A DNA stretch of 64,000 nucleotides from Thermothelomyces thermophilus ATCC 42464 (taxonomy: Eukaryota; Ascomycota; Sordariomycetes; Sordariales; Chaetomiaceae), in contig NC_016476.1 in NCBI RefSeq assembly GCF_000226095.1, positions 2,480,001-2,544,000 of the forward strand, read 5' to 3'. Within the stretch, counting starts at the first letter, position 1. Every line of letters starts with the position of its first letter. The position numbers were made by a program, and so were the translations under genes. Of the stretch, positions 49,226 through 61,000 are shown in pieces. The notes below the pieces were generated by a model. The model did no database searches and was not told where the DNA came from. It saw nothing but the letters and a program-made list of their open reading frames with translations.

Positions 49226-51041
49226 TGTGACTGATGGGAAGAGTAATGCAGAGAATGCAAAGACGGGTCGGGGAGGATTGGCGAGATGGTACTCTTGAAG
49301 GTTGAGGCAGAGGCGATGGCTCGACTGCTGAGTGGGAGAGAGAAAAAGAGGAGGAAGGGAAGAGCGAAAGTGAAAAACAGGTGGTCAGCTGGGGAAGCGG
49401 AACCTCGGGCTGGTCCGGGCAACGGGCTCGAGCAGCACAACCAAGGGACGTGAGTGGCCAATTCGATGCTCGCTGGCGCAAAACTCTCCACTTGGAGCTC
49501 ACGGTGGGTCACGGCTCCAAGCTGGGACAACAGTCGCGGGAGAGGGAAAAATTTGCTGCGGCACTTTAGGAAATGGTCGGGCAATCTCGGACGCGGCGCG
49601 CACAGGAAACCGTGGTCGATCGACCCCCCGTGGCTGAGCCGCTCTTTTCGGCCTGCTTCCTCCAGCAACAACTTCGATTCTCAGCCTCAATTGCTCCTGG
49701 TGGACACAAAATACGTGGGCCCCAACAATGGTGGAAGCCATCGCTGTTCCGTTTAGCGCTCCTTGGGAGCTCCTGGGGCTTTGGATCTGGCGGGCAAACT
49801 GAACATTGGCCTGTTGTTGGGCGTCGCCGAAAATTTTCAAACCGGGTGTGAAGTCTCACGCAATGAGGCTCCCGTTTTCCTTACCAGGGTGTCCTGAATG
49901 CCCCCACGCAGCCCCCACTTGGAAGAGAAATGGCCGATTGCCAGTCGCCAACATCGCGGCACAGGTTCCACAGATAATCCACCGCGACATCAGGGGCCGG
50001 GGAATGACGACAGGATGAGGAAAAATGCCTCTCTCCGCTCTTCCTAGCAGGACTCCGTACTCTGTCGAAGCTATCACTTGAGATTGACAGGGAGTCAATT
50101 TGCACAGAGAGCATGCAGCGGTTCTTGAGATCTCCTTGTCAAATGACGAATAAAGGAAAGTAGAGAGCTGGTTCGCGAGTCGATGTGACTTTTTTCAAGC
50201 TAATCTTTTTCACGGACCCGAAACCGTGTTTGCGAAGGTTACACAGCGTCTTCCAATGCGAGTGCGGGTCGGATCTCCCGGCGCAATTCGTTGTGGTGAT
50301 TGGCTGCTAATGTTCCGGACCGCGGTACTCTGTATAGTAATCCGTACTTCCGGTTTGCCGGCATTCGTGAGCTGATCGTCCTATGGCTTCCAGCCACCGG
50401 GTACACTCACTACCACACAAATTGCTGTGGCTGATAACTAGTTTAAGTCAAAAAGGTGAGATTCGGGGAACAGATGATTTCTTGGCAACCTGCCTCCTGT
50501 CCATCAATCTGAATCTGGTACTCCGTAATCCGTCGTCCGTACTCCGTACTACATAGTACATACAGTTGGCTCGCTACCGACGCGAGTATACAAATGAATT
50601 ACGCGACCCAGCTTACCCGACTCAATTGCGAAGTGTTTTATTTCGCAGAACCTGGAATAAAGCCCTGGAAATTCGAGTTACAATTTTTGTTGCCTTGATT
50701 GTTCATTTCGACAAGGTTCAAAAACGTCCACTCGAAGTGAACTGCCCGCTCCTGAAGGTTGGGTTTGCCTGCGTCGTCAACATTCTTCATTTGCCTGGGA
50801 CCATGGCATACGACGGAGAATTCCTATGTAGATTCTTGAATTAGTGACGTTTGACCAACTCCCGAACTGGATAAGTCATTACATAGCGCTGCAGGCCCAT
50901 GTTCACATAGAGATAGGGGTATAGTAACCAAACCGGTTTCCTCACACGAGACTCGATAAGTGTACCGCCTGACACCCAATGGCCAACTTTAAGATCGAGA
51001 AAACCTCCATCACAAAGCACTCTGTTCTCAAAACACAACGT
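49226..51041. promoter_or_regulatory. ATP9 upstream region and SAS2-like 3' region
   Basis: 1.8 kb. The ATP9 leader just upstream of 49225 is C/T-rich on the minus strand. Two TACTCCGTA motifs occur at 50519-50527 and 50540-50548. No gene was supported in between. Confidence 0.5.
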
Positions 51042-53147
51042 TCAAACAGGCTCCTCCAACTGCGCCGTCCTTCCCTTCAGGGCGTATCCCTCCACGAACC
51101 CGTCTGGATCACAGGTCCTCTCGAGGCTAATCTTGTTCGTAGCAACCCACTCCCTGACGGCAGCCTGCGAGATGCGGACCCTCTGCACCACTTGATCCGG
51201 CGACGAGGACGCCGTTTCCGTCGTGAAGGCGCCGGAGCCGTTTGGGTTGGCGCTCTCGTCGGCCCTCTTCGGCGCCTGCACCTTCGAGCCAAGAGGGGGC
51301 CCGGCTCCGGCATCTTCGGCCAGCCCCATCTCCCGCAGCACCGACAAGCAATCTTCAGGCGCAATCCATGTCGCCCGGCTACAGGCTTCGATGTCCACCA
51401 CAATCTCTTTGTTTCCCTTCTCTTCTCCATTTGCGCCACCACCACCACCACCACCACCACCGCCGCCACAACTGTCAGCATCGCTACCCGTAGTGTCGGC
51501 ACCAGCACCAGAGAGCCCCAGAATCCACCGACATATTTCTCCGGCCCAGAATCGCTTGTATCCTTTCTTTCCGAGATCCGAGATGGGCTTCTCGGGCCCG
51601 CCGAGCACGCCTTCGCGGCGGGAGATCTCGTACGAGACGCCCATGAGCAGCGAGCCCAGGCCCTTGCGCTGCCAGGGCGGGAAGACGAGGATGCAGGCGA
51701 GGTTGTTGTTGTCCCAGGACATTTTCTCCTTGGAGAAAAAGCCGACAATCTGGCTCCTGTTCCGTACGGGGGCAGGCCTTACTGACCGCATCTCGGGATT
51801 GGCGGTGGTCGGGGATGTGGCTGCGGGGGAAGGGGCCGAGGGTGGCGGGGTGTAGACGAGGAGAAAGTAGTTGAAGCCGGTGACGTCGAAGAAGACCGAC
51901 TTGTTGTCGAGGAAGAGCTTGGCGAAGAGGGAGAGGTTCTGGCAGAAGAGCACGTCTTGCTCGCCGTCGACCTCCCGGATGCTCCATTCGCCCTCGTCCT
52001 GCACGACCTGCTCGACCAACCTCTGCCCAACACTGCCGCGCTTGCTGCCCCGTCCCTGCTTTGGCGCCGGACCCGCCGCCACCAGCACCGTCCGCTTCCC
52101 CTTGGGGTGGGTGTAGATCAGGCGGCCCGGCAAGTACCCGCGCCTCTCGCACCAGCGGACGTGCTTCCACCATGTGACCAATTCCTTGGAATACTTGAAG
52201 CAGCGCGGACAGACGTACAGCCTGTCTAGCATGGGCGGATGGTGATCGCGGTCTCGACGTCCGTGTGTTTTCGCGCTTGTCGTGTCGTCCTTGCCGTCGT
52301 GGTGTTGGTGCGCCGCTAACCCGCCGCCGCCGCCGCCGCCGCCGTGGCTCTTCGTCTCCTTGCCGCCCTTGGTGCTGTTGCCCGAGCTGTCGCCGAGTAC
52401 GTCCTTTCCGTAGTATGACGGGTACCATGCGCGGAAGCAGATGTCGCCCAGCACAACCTTGTCGATGTTGCGGTCGGGGCGCGGAGTGCTGTCGGCCCCG
52501 CCAGCGGCGCCGCCGGGCCTCTCATTCGGTTTCGAAGCTGGGTTCTTCTGGCCGAGTTGACCGACTGAGGTGGTCATGATGATGGGCTTGTTGCGACCAA
52601 GCGAGACGGATTGCTGGTGGGGCACGAACGCATCAGCTGTCGACGAGCGGGGTCCATGCCTCTTGGGCATTGCGGCCGACAGCGATGGAGCGGGCCGCGA
52701 GGCCGCCGCCGCCGCCGCCTGTTGCATCTCAAGGTGTGTCATCGGGAGGGCCGGGGTAGAGGCGGGATGGGCGGCTTGTTTGGCGTCGGAGGTATTGGGA
52801 CGAGAAGGACGGGGAGCAGCTTGTGCTTCTCGGCTGGAGCTCCGGCGGGTCGAGCGCGTCAACAGCTTCGGCGGCAACTGATCGCGCTGTTGTTGCTCCG
52901 AGTGTATAAGCACGTTTTCCTTCCCACGCGGAGAACTAGTGGGCTGCAAATGGTCGGCGGGTTGGCCATTGGCATCGGTGCGTCGCCGTCGGCGTCGCGG
53001 CTCGGGGTCTTGGGGAGCCGGGAGCGGGGGTATTGAGCTTTGGCGCGTCGCTCGGCGCTGCGTTGTTGCGGGGGCGGTGGCGGCAGCAGCAGTGGCGGAT
53101 GATTCCTGTCCCCCCGGAGGACGTTTTCTCTTGAGGTGAGCCGGCAT
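51042..53147 (-). CDS. MYST-family histone acetyltransferase, SAS2-like
   Basis: Predicted lysine acetyltransferase, closest in layout to yeast Sas2 (histone H4 Lys16). Single exon of 701 residues from the ATG at 53147; an upstream in-frame GTG is not a start. The first ~240 residues are Pro/Ser/Arg-rich and disordered. The MYST zinc finger is CPRCFKYSKELVTWWKHVRWC (Cys2-His-Cys type, about 313-333). The catalytic core follows: FLLVYTP, IVGFFSKEKMSWDNNNLACILVF, with the conserved Cys in NLACIL; the acetyl-CoA loop QRKGLG (about 490); and PEKPISDLG, with the general-base Glu. No chromodomain is present, which argues against Esa1. Two insertions are unusual: a Gly/His/Lys stretch before the zinc finger and an 11-Gly run after the core, just before the helix-turn-helix region. 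It is divergent from the large mitochondrial-type gene. Confidence 0.85.
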   Translation of the reverse strand: MPAHLKRKRPPGGQESSATAAAATAPATTQRRATRQSSIPPLPAPQDPEPRRRRRRTDANGQPADHLQPTSSPRGKENVLIHSEQQQRDQLPPKLLTRSTRRSSSREAQAAPRPSRPNTSDAKQAAHPASTPALPMTHLEMQQAAAAAASRPAPSLSAAMPKRHGPRSSTADAFVPHQQSVSLGRNKPIIMTTSVGQLGQKNPASKPNERPGGAAGGADSTPRPDRNIDKVVLGDICFRAWYPSYYGKDVLGDSSGNSTKGGKETKSHGGGGGGGGLAAHQHHDGKDDTTSAKTHGRRDRDHHPPMLDRLYVCPRCFKYSKELVTWWKHVRWCERRGYLPGRLIYTHPKGKRTVLVAAGPAPKQGRGSKRGSVGQRLVEQVVQDEGEWSIREVDGEQDVLFCQNLSLFAKLFLDNKSVFFDVTGFNYFLLVYTPPPSAPSPAATSPTTANPEMRSVRPAPVRNRSQIVGFFSKEKMSWDNNNLACILVFPPWQRKGLGSLLMGVSYEISRREGVLGGPEKPISDLGKKGYKRFWAGEICRWILGLSGAGADTTGSDADSCGGGGGGGGGGGANGEEKGNKEIVVDIEACSRATWIAPEDCLSVLREMGLAEDAGAGPPLGSKVQAPKRADESANPNGSGAFTTETASSSPDQVVQRVRISQAAVREWVATNKISLERTCDPDGFVEGYALKGRTAQLEEPV

Positions 53148-53560
53148 ATGTGTTGGCGACGCTGGGCCTTGTACCAAGTGCCGGTTGTTGTCCAGTCGCA
53201 CAAGGTCAGATGTAAGACAGGTACGGGGTAAATCCGTGGTTATCTCTAGTGTAGTGTAAGATGGGCGAAGCTACAGGGGTTCTCGTGCGACTTTGGGGAA
53301 CTGAGCACACCCAGAAACCGCATCGAGTTAGTGTAGGCGGCATTCCTCTCCGTGCCCACTTTCGCGCCCCTAAGGGTGGGTCCAGTTGTCAAACAGAGTG
53401 GGGCTCCACACTTTTAGCGTCGTGGATTTGGATGCGAAAGTTCGAATGCTTCATCGTGTCCCATGTTCCCGCGACGGAGAGGTTGAAGGACGCGACTGGT
53501 GGTGCTATCGCGGCCAAAGCTACTCAATGCTCTTGCTACGATGAGTGGCAACTAGGGGCA
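53148..53560. promoter_or_regulatory. Divergent promoter region, SAS2-like / mitochondrial protein
   Basis: 413 nt. No defined element was recognised. Confidence 0.5.
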
Positions 53561-53640
53561 ATGCTGAGCGCGCGAATCACTGCCTTGAGACGGGCCGAGA
53601 AATCCAGAGCGCTCGTTCATCTGGTGCGTCGTCGCATGTG

Positions 53641-53679
<39 letters not shown>

Positions 53680-56600
53680 TTTTGTTCCCGTTCAAGCTGT
53701 TGACTTCAATTGCTTTCTAGCGGCTCAGCTATACAACCACAAGTTCTCGTTGGAAATCGACCGACTACGATGGCACCGAATTGGCGGCGCAGGCCCGACC
53801 TCGACAGCCGGAGCAGTCTTACGTCTACAAGCGCTACGCCACAACCATAGCCAACGCAGCGCCACCAGGCGACGGGTCAAGATGCTACCGAGACGCGTCC
53901 GGGAGATTTCCCGGGCCCTTTGAACCGACCAGGATGGTCAAAGCTGTCGGTGCCCCGCAAAGACAATCCTCAGAGGAAGACGCATTCGACGAGATCCTTG
54001 GAGAGACGAAGGAAGATGCAATCACGTCGCGGAATGTCCTTGACGATCCACTGCCTTGTGTGAACGGTACAGGAGAGGGTGGGCGGCCATTTGAACACCC
54101 GCGAACGACGCCGGACCGAGTGTTTGGGACCACAGCAGGCAGGATTACGAGCGACGCAGCGCCAGAGAAGTCAAGACCGCTTGAGAACACAGACCACGAG
54201 TTGCCATTCTTGCAACTTCCGACAGATCCGGTCAAGCTGAAAGCGCTTCCGACAGGCTTCAGCGACATGACGGAGCAGGAGCAGCAGGAAGAACTCTGGA
54301 TAGTGCACGCAGAAGAGCGTCTTGGCAAGGAGTGGGAGCTGGAAGACCCTGGCAAGCATGCGCCGTATAATCACGACTATCCGCCTTATTCGCCCTCCAA
54401 GGTGATTGGATTGTTACACCGCTGGCGCGACCGTGCATGGACTGCTCAACAATGGAGGCTCGCACGGGCTATCGCCGGTAATCGTAGCCTGCGGCTTCCG
54501 GTGCTGACGGCGCAGGCCTTCCTTCGGCGACACACCCTTTTGGCTCGTCGGCGCGGCGTGGAACTGAAGATAGAGCGGTACTTGGGCGGGACTAAAGAGT
54601 GGAAGGCCCGGCTGGCCGAGCTCGAGAGCCAGACTGGCGTCTCTGAGGCCGACATCAAACAGTGGCTCTGGATTCTCTCCCCCGAGAGCGGAGATGCCAA
54701 GATCCAGAGGTTTCTCAAAAGCAAATGCCGCAAACCCCTGTTCCTCCTGCAGCTGCTCCTGGCCAAGGACAAGAAAATTCATGAGCCGGCCACCTTTCTC
54801 GGGCTGCTGAAGTTCATGAGGGAAAATTACGTCTTGGCTGACCGCCCGCAGGACGAGCTGAATCACCCGGCGTACAAAGGGCAGGGACGTGCCGTGACGT
54901 GGTGGCATTATCTAGTCTTTCTCTACCGGCTCGTGTGGCATTGCCGGGAGGGGTGGCCTGCGGCCATGCCCTTGCTCGCTCGTCTGACGGCCGATTACAT
55001 CGGCACGATGCGCCTGGATAGTAAAGCACGGGCGTTGACCGGATACCAGGCTCGGTCACTGGTCTTGAACAAGTCGCTCCGGTACTTTTCCTGGCCAGCA
55101 CGGGTCCGCCCCATCGACCATATGGAGCATAATTGGGCCGCACAGAGACATCTCCTACGGCTTGCGGCGACCGCCGAGCCGCCTCTTGTCATGGACCAAA
55201 ACGGGTACCGAGCTGTCAGGGCGGTCCTGATCGCCTTGCGTAAAACCAAGGGCGAGGCGAGAAATGCGGACCGTTCAGCACAGACATGGCCACCGTACCG
55301 GCGCACCTTGGACGGGATAGACGAGCGCCGGGACCCAGAGGACGACCTCAGTAGGAGTGCCAAGGCTGGCATTCTCGTCAGAGCGGCGGGCTACAGCGAC
55401 GACGTCGTCGACCGAGCGCTGAGCGCCCTTGGCGGGTCGACGTTCGGTCAGGCTCCCACAATACAGACCAGATCACTCCCTCCCGCGTTCTACTCGGGCA
55501 GACTGGCCAGTCATAATATTTTTGCCGAGTGGGCTGCGCAACTGCGGGCGACAAGAAACGCCAGGGAAGCCTGGATAGTGTTTGAGAACCCGCCCGAACC
55601 GGGACTTCGGCCGACGGCGCAAATCTACGGCGAGATGTTCGAAAAGCTCTATGCCCGCCCAGCATCGGAGTCACCAGCGATCCGACCAGGGGATGTGAGA
55701 GAAGCGTTCCCCGTGTACGACGGCAACCTAAGCGAATTCGAAATCGCCAGGCTCACGCCCCCAAGTCCCGAGGAGTTGTACGACCTCATGCTGCTACAAG
55801 ACAAGCTCAGGCCGACCGGCTTTTGCCTTGCGGTTCTCATTCGCAATTCGCCTTCGAGGGCGACGGCATTGCGATATTTGGGCGACAGTCCATACAAGCC
55901 CTGCATCCAAGCGCTCCGCGTACCTGCTTCACGGGCGGACGCCGAGAGCTTGAAAGCGCTGTCCGAACTCCCGCTCAACATATTCAACGCCTGGATTGCC
56001 ATGCTCTGCCGCCTCCATACCCGAGCGCCGCAGGAGAAGAGCGCCAGGCCCGACTCCCAACCAAATGCCGAAGGTGCGCACGTGGCGAATAACGCGAATG
56101 CGAAAGACAACGGCGAGCATGAACGGCGGTCCGGCGAGGTGTCCCAGGGCGGTTCGATCCCGGAGGCCATCACGCTCGCAACGGCGTTCCAGGCGCACAA
56201 CGCCAAGGCGGCGCACCATGACCGGCAGCCCTGGCACACCATCATGCAGGCGCTGGCGGGGCGCAAGATCCTCTACAGCCAACGGGGCGCCGAGTTCAAC
56301 GTTCTCGAGACGTTGATGACATTCCTACGCATCTACGAGCGGACTACGGCATCCAAGGGCATCGACCCGGTCGCCTTTGAGGCGCTCTGCCTCATGATTC
56401 GCAAGGCGCTGAAATTGATGACTTTCGAGAAAGTTGAGGGCGGCAAAATGGTCCCGCGTCCGTACATGGCCGACACCGCCGTGATGGAGAAGCTGCTCTG
56501 GAGGGCGCACCGCCATGCGGTGAAGACGTTTGAGATGCTGACATCGCCCGTTCCCGACGAGCGGCTAGAGGGAGCCGATGCACCTTCTGGACATGCCGTC

Positions 56601-57110
56601 GGAACGATCAATGAGGAGGAGGAGGAGGATGATGATGATGATGAAATGGAAGAGGCTGACGATTGGGCGACGCCGGGGATGCTCCGCTTCAACGTGGTCG
56701 GACGCCCCTTGCACAAATACATGCTAGCGCTGGCGTGTTGCGGCGACCACAAAGGGATGGTGCGGCTGATGGACTGGCTGCTGGACGGGTGGGACCAGGA
56801 ATACATCCGCGAGGAGGCCAAGACGTCGCACAACCTCGACTACCACTACACGATACGGACGATCGCCTACTTTGCCGAGATGGGCAGGGAGCTGGTCGAG
56901 CCGGCCGAGCTGGACCGGCTGAGGCAGCGGCTGGAGGACATGCGCTGGGAAAAGGGGTGCACCTGGTTCTGGCCTCAAGAGGGCTGGCAAGGGCCAACGG
57001 AGGAGCAGGCTCTTCCCGAGCTGGAGACGGACTTGGTGGTCATTGAACGCTGGCCGCGGTTGAGGCAGATGATTAACTCCACCGACACGCTGGAGGAGGA
57101 CCCCGAGTGA
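53561..57110 (+). CDS. Large predicted mitochondrial helical-repeat-like protein
   Basis: Function unknown. Exon 1 is 53561-53623, the intron is 53624-53720 (phase 0) and exon 2 is 53721-57110, giving 1150 residues. The main frame has no credible ATG near its beginning. The acceptor TTTCTAG at 53720 and the donor GTGCGT at 53624 join it to MLSARITALRRAEKSRALVHL, which continues RLSYTTTSSRWKSTDYDG. That composite is a textbook mitochondrial presequence: Arg/Ser/Leu, no acid until residue 13. The body is helical, rich in Arg and Trp, with alternating short helices (LLARLTADYIGTMRL, FLGLLKFMRENYVL, MLALACCGDHKGMVRLMDWLL) reminiscent of pentatricopeptide-type mitochondrial RNA factors. I cannot count degenerate repeats reliably. 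An acidic run (EEEEEDDDDDEMEE) lies at about 985-1000. It may act in mitochondrial mRNA processing or translation; that is inference from composition and targeting only. Confidence 0.72.
53642..53673. repeat. Poly-T tract (32 T) within intron 1
   Basis: A homopolymer of about 32 T lies in the intron of the large mitochondrial-type gene, well upstream of the acceptor at 53719-53720. Its length is likely to vary, and it is prone to sequencing error. Confidence 0.9.
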
Positions 57111-58054
57111 GATCAGGCCGATGGAGAGAGGCTTCGGCTGGTTGTACACATGCGCATACATGTACAATTCAAGGTTATGTAGAACGCTTGTTACAATTAA
57201 AGGCGTATGTACGGAGTACTGTACTACAGTAGATGCCTTCTGCCCTTGGCCCTGCTAAATTTCGCGTGTTGTTCCTGCTTCTGCACCCTCGTCCTTGTCG
57301 GGACGGACCCAAGAAGAGCCCATCTGGAATGTGGAACCTTTTCATGAACAAGAGTCTCATGGGGGTGACCGTGCTAACTTTATCCAGACTTCTTTGTTCG
57401 CTCTGTTCCTAGTGTAGGACCCTGCACCCTCTCTAACCGCCGATTGGCCAATTCCGTCTCCTCGTTCATTCCGACCCCTGTCTCCTCGGCGCGTCACCAA
57501 TGCGCGTTTGCTGCGCGCCTCTCGTTTGGCAGCAGCCACTTTCATTGTCGGTTTACGCTCCGGTGTTCCCATAGTCCATACGGAGTGCATGGCCGCGACT
57601 CCAAGTTGAGATTGTTGGATTAAAAAAAATAATGAATCTCTACTATTCCTATTATCACTGTCGCTTTGGTGCTATTTTGCAGCTCGGTGCTGGCCAGAAA
57701 CAAGGCGTTATATGCAACAAATACGGAGTAGTGGATTCTTCTTCTTAGTCCGGGGTCTCCTCTCCATTCCCCCGTTTGCAGGCATTCTCATTCCTTTTCT
57801 TTATTCACTTTCTCGAAGGTATTCTTCTCACCCATTCATACCTCCACAATACCCCTCACTCACTATTACCGGCCAGCACCATGTTCAGCCTGCCTTCAGG
57901 CTGGGTTGTTCTTAGGCCAGGTTCTTAGTTTCTGGCTCTTGGAAAAAATTCTTCCAGGAGAGCAGCTCGTTCCTTGGCCTCATCCGATATCACTTGCGAC
58001 GAGAAGCGAAATCTACGATCATCACAGTCTCTCTTTATCAAGTTTGCAGAGCCG
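57111..58054. promoter_or_regulatory. Upstream region of DIM-2
   Basis: It contains TACGGAGTA at 57210-57218 and 57722-57730. The DIM-2 frame is open back to 57929, just after a TTCTTAG acceptor-like site, so a small upstream exon (for example from the ATG at about 57881) cannot be excluded. Otherwise no gene. Confidence 0.5.
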
Positions 58055-61000
58055 ATGAGTGCATCGGTAACATGCCCAGTCGAGGAGCATGATCCTCTGG
58101 GCCAGACTCGGGCTGGACCCGATCCGTCACTGCGACTCCAAGGTCAAGATTGGGAGGCAGCTCCTGCGGGGACGCCGACAATCCACGCCCTCGCTCTCGA
58201 GTCTGACTCTCGGCCCTTTGTCGAAAGTCAAAATGAGGGGGTTGTCCTTGGGCTACCACGGGGGCAAGGCCAGGATCCTCCGCTGCCAGAGTCATCACGA
58301 GCCTCCTCCCAGACCCTCGCCGATCAGGGGTCGGTCTCGTCTGGTTCCGCTGCGTACGAAGTTTGCCGCAGCAAGCACATTCGTGTCGACTTGCCGCCGT
58401 CCACGCTTGTCCACCCAAAGTCTCAGTATCAAGGCTACGTACCGCCATTACCACCCACCCCGGAAAGTGATGCAGTCCTCTCGTTGCTCGAACTCGCCGG
58501 GTCTCGAAAGAAGAAAGGGTTTGCCGAGATTGAGCTCGAATCTTTTAGTTTCTACATCAACTCGGCCGTATACCCTTACGAGATGCGACCGCTCCAGCAC
58601 ATGGCGACGAGAATTGGGCACGACCAGTTCTACTTTGATGGTGTGCTTCGCGTCGGTGGCACCAGACACTACGTGCAAAACGTCGAGGTCTCGGAGCTGC
58701 CCATTGGGAACTATGGCACCGAGCATGCCACCGTTCGAGGGCAGATCTGGGCTCGGTCGAGGCTGAATTCGAAGGCGGATGTGTACTACCTCCTGACCCA
58801 GCCGAGCAAGGAATATGACCGATTCTACGCACCGTTTCTGTGGGTGGCTGACTTGGCCAAGCATGTTGTGGACTTCTCGGCCGCCATGATAGACCGAGGC
58901 CGCCCCGTTCAGATCAACTCTTTCAAGGCGCACTTCATGCGCTGGTTGCGCCGGACACATGGCAACTCGCCAGAATTCCGGCGTTGGCGGGCACAGCATC
59001 CGAGCGGTGACTATCGCACATCGGTCGCCGCGAACATTGACTTCATTTGGAAGGAGGTCAACGGCGTCCTGGGACGGAAAAAGGCGCTCTCGATGCCCTT
59101 GTTCCAGGAGACCGTCTTCTTCACAAGATACAAGCAGACTGTCTCGCGGCCGCTCCCGATGGTCGTGCAGGGAAGGGAGAGCGCGGCCCCCACCATCGTG
59201 ACGCCGTACGTTAAGGACTGCTTCGGGCACATGGTTATCGGCAAGATCTTGAAAGCTATCAAGAACCCGATCGCTCGTGCTAGGATCCCGGTACGGCAAC
59301 ATTCGGACATGTCAGGCGAGAGGTCCTCGGCACTTCCCGACAGGCTCCCATCGAGCAAGCGGACCCGTACTAGTGAAGCCTGCTTCATCCCGCTAGACGC
59401 CATTGAGCGAATCAGAGTCGGTGACACCATCTCAACGCCTCGCGATGGAGAGACGACAGATACCAAATGGCGCAATATGGCGTCCAAGGGGGCTGCGAAG
59501 GACGACAGATGGTTTGGCCTTGTTCAAAGAGTCCACGTTGCGAATGACGGGTCCCGCAGCTTTGATGTTACCTGGTTTTATCGGCCGGTCGAGACGCCGT
59601 GCTGTATGATGAAATATCCCTGGCCGAACGAGCTATTTCTGTCCGACCACTGCACCTGTCAGGAAGGCCACCGCTCCCGAGTCAAGGAGCACGAGGTTCT
59701 GGGTGTGCATAATATTGACTGGTTCGGCAGCCCGGAAAAGGGCGGCGGAGGAGAATTCTTTGTGCGCCAAACTTATCTCGTCGAGGACCGCCGCTGGGTG
59801 ACTTTGCAGAAAGCTCATATGGTATGCTCGCACGGCCGCGAGAAGCTCGGTTGCAAGACGGGCGATACTGTCCTCGCCGTACTCTCCAAGTCACCGGAAG
59901 CCAACGCTGAGCCGTACGAGGTGGTTAAAGTCTTTAGGCAAGGCGATCATCAGTTCGTGCGGCTGCGGAGGCTCCTCCGTCGTTGCCAAGTCGACCCGCA
60001 AGCCGACACCGCCCCAAACGAACTGGTCTACACCGATCAACTTGTGGTGGCCAAGCCGGACAAGGTAATTGGGAAATGCGCCATCCGCTTCTTCAGGCCG
60101 ACGGAGCAAGTACCGACCCCCTATGACAGGGGCGGCACCGGTAATCTCTTCTACATCACCCACCGTCTTGTCTCCGGGGATGACGGAGGTGAAAAATGTG
60201 TGCCCTTTGACGGCGACTTCCCGACTTCTCTCCGGCAGGGCTTCGACCCTGCCCAACCAGTCCCTCGCAGGCTCAGAGGCATGGATCTCTTTTGCGGCAG
60301 CGGCAATTTTGGGCGAGGACTCGAGGAGGGTGGAGCGGTCGAGATGTTATGGGCGAACGACATCTGGGACCGGGCAATCCACACCTATATGGCGAATAGC
60401 CCCGAGCCAAAGTCAATCAAGCCCTTTCTAGGTTCAGTTGACGACCTGCTCCGGCGTGCGCTACAAGGAAAATACGCGGAAAATGTCCCACGGCCAGGCG
60501 AGGTCGAGTTTATCTCGGCCGGCAGCCCCTGTCCCGGCTTCTCTTTACTCACGCCGGACAAAACGACGCTCGCACAGGTCAAGAATCAGTCCCTGGTAGC
60601 ATCCTTTGCGTCCTTTGTCGACTTTTACAGGCCGAAGTATGGGATTTTGGAGAACGTAGTGACCATCGTCCAAGCCCGACACAACCGGTCCCAGGACGTC
60701 CTCTCGCAGCTCTTCTGCGCCATAGTCGGCATGGGTTACCAAGCCCAGCTCGTACTCGGCGACGCTTGGTCTCACGGGGCGCCGCAAGGCCGCAGCCGCG
60801 TCTTCCTCTACTTTGCGGCGCCCGGCCTACACCTCCCAGACGCGCCCCTCCTATCCCACTCCCACTACGCTGGCGTCAACTCCCGCGGCCTCGGCGAGAT
60901 GTGCAACGGCGAGCCCTTTGTCAGCCGGTCCTTCCAGCCGACGCCTTTCAAATACGTCAGCGCAGCCGAAGGCACGTCCGACCTGCCCCTCATTGGCGAC

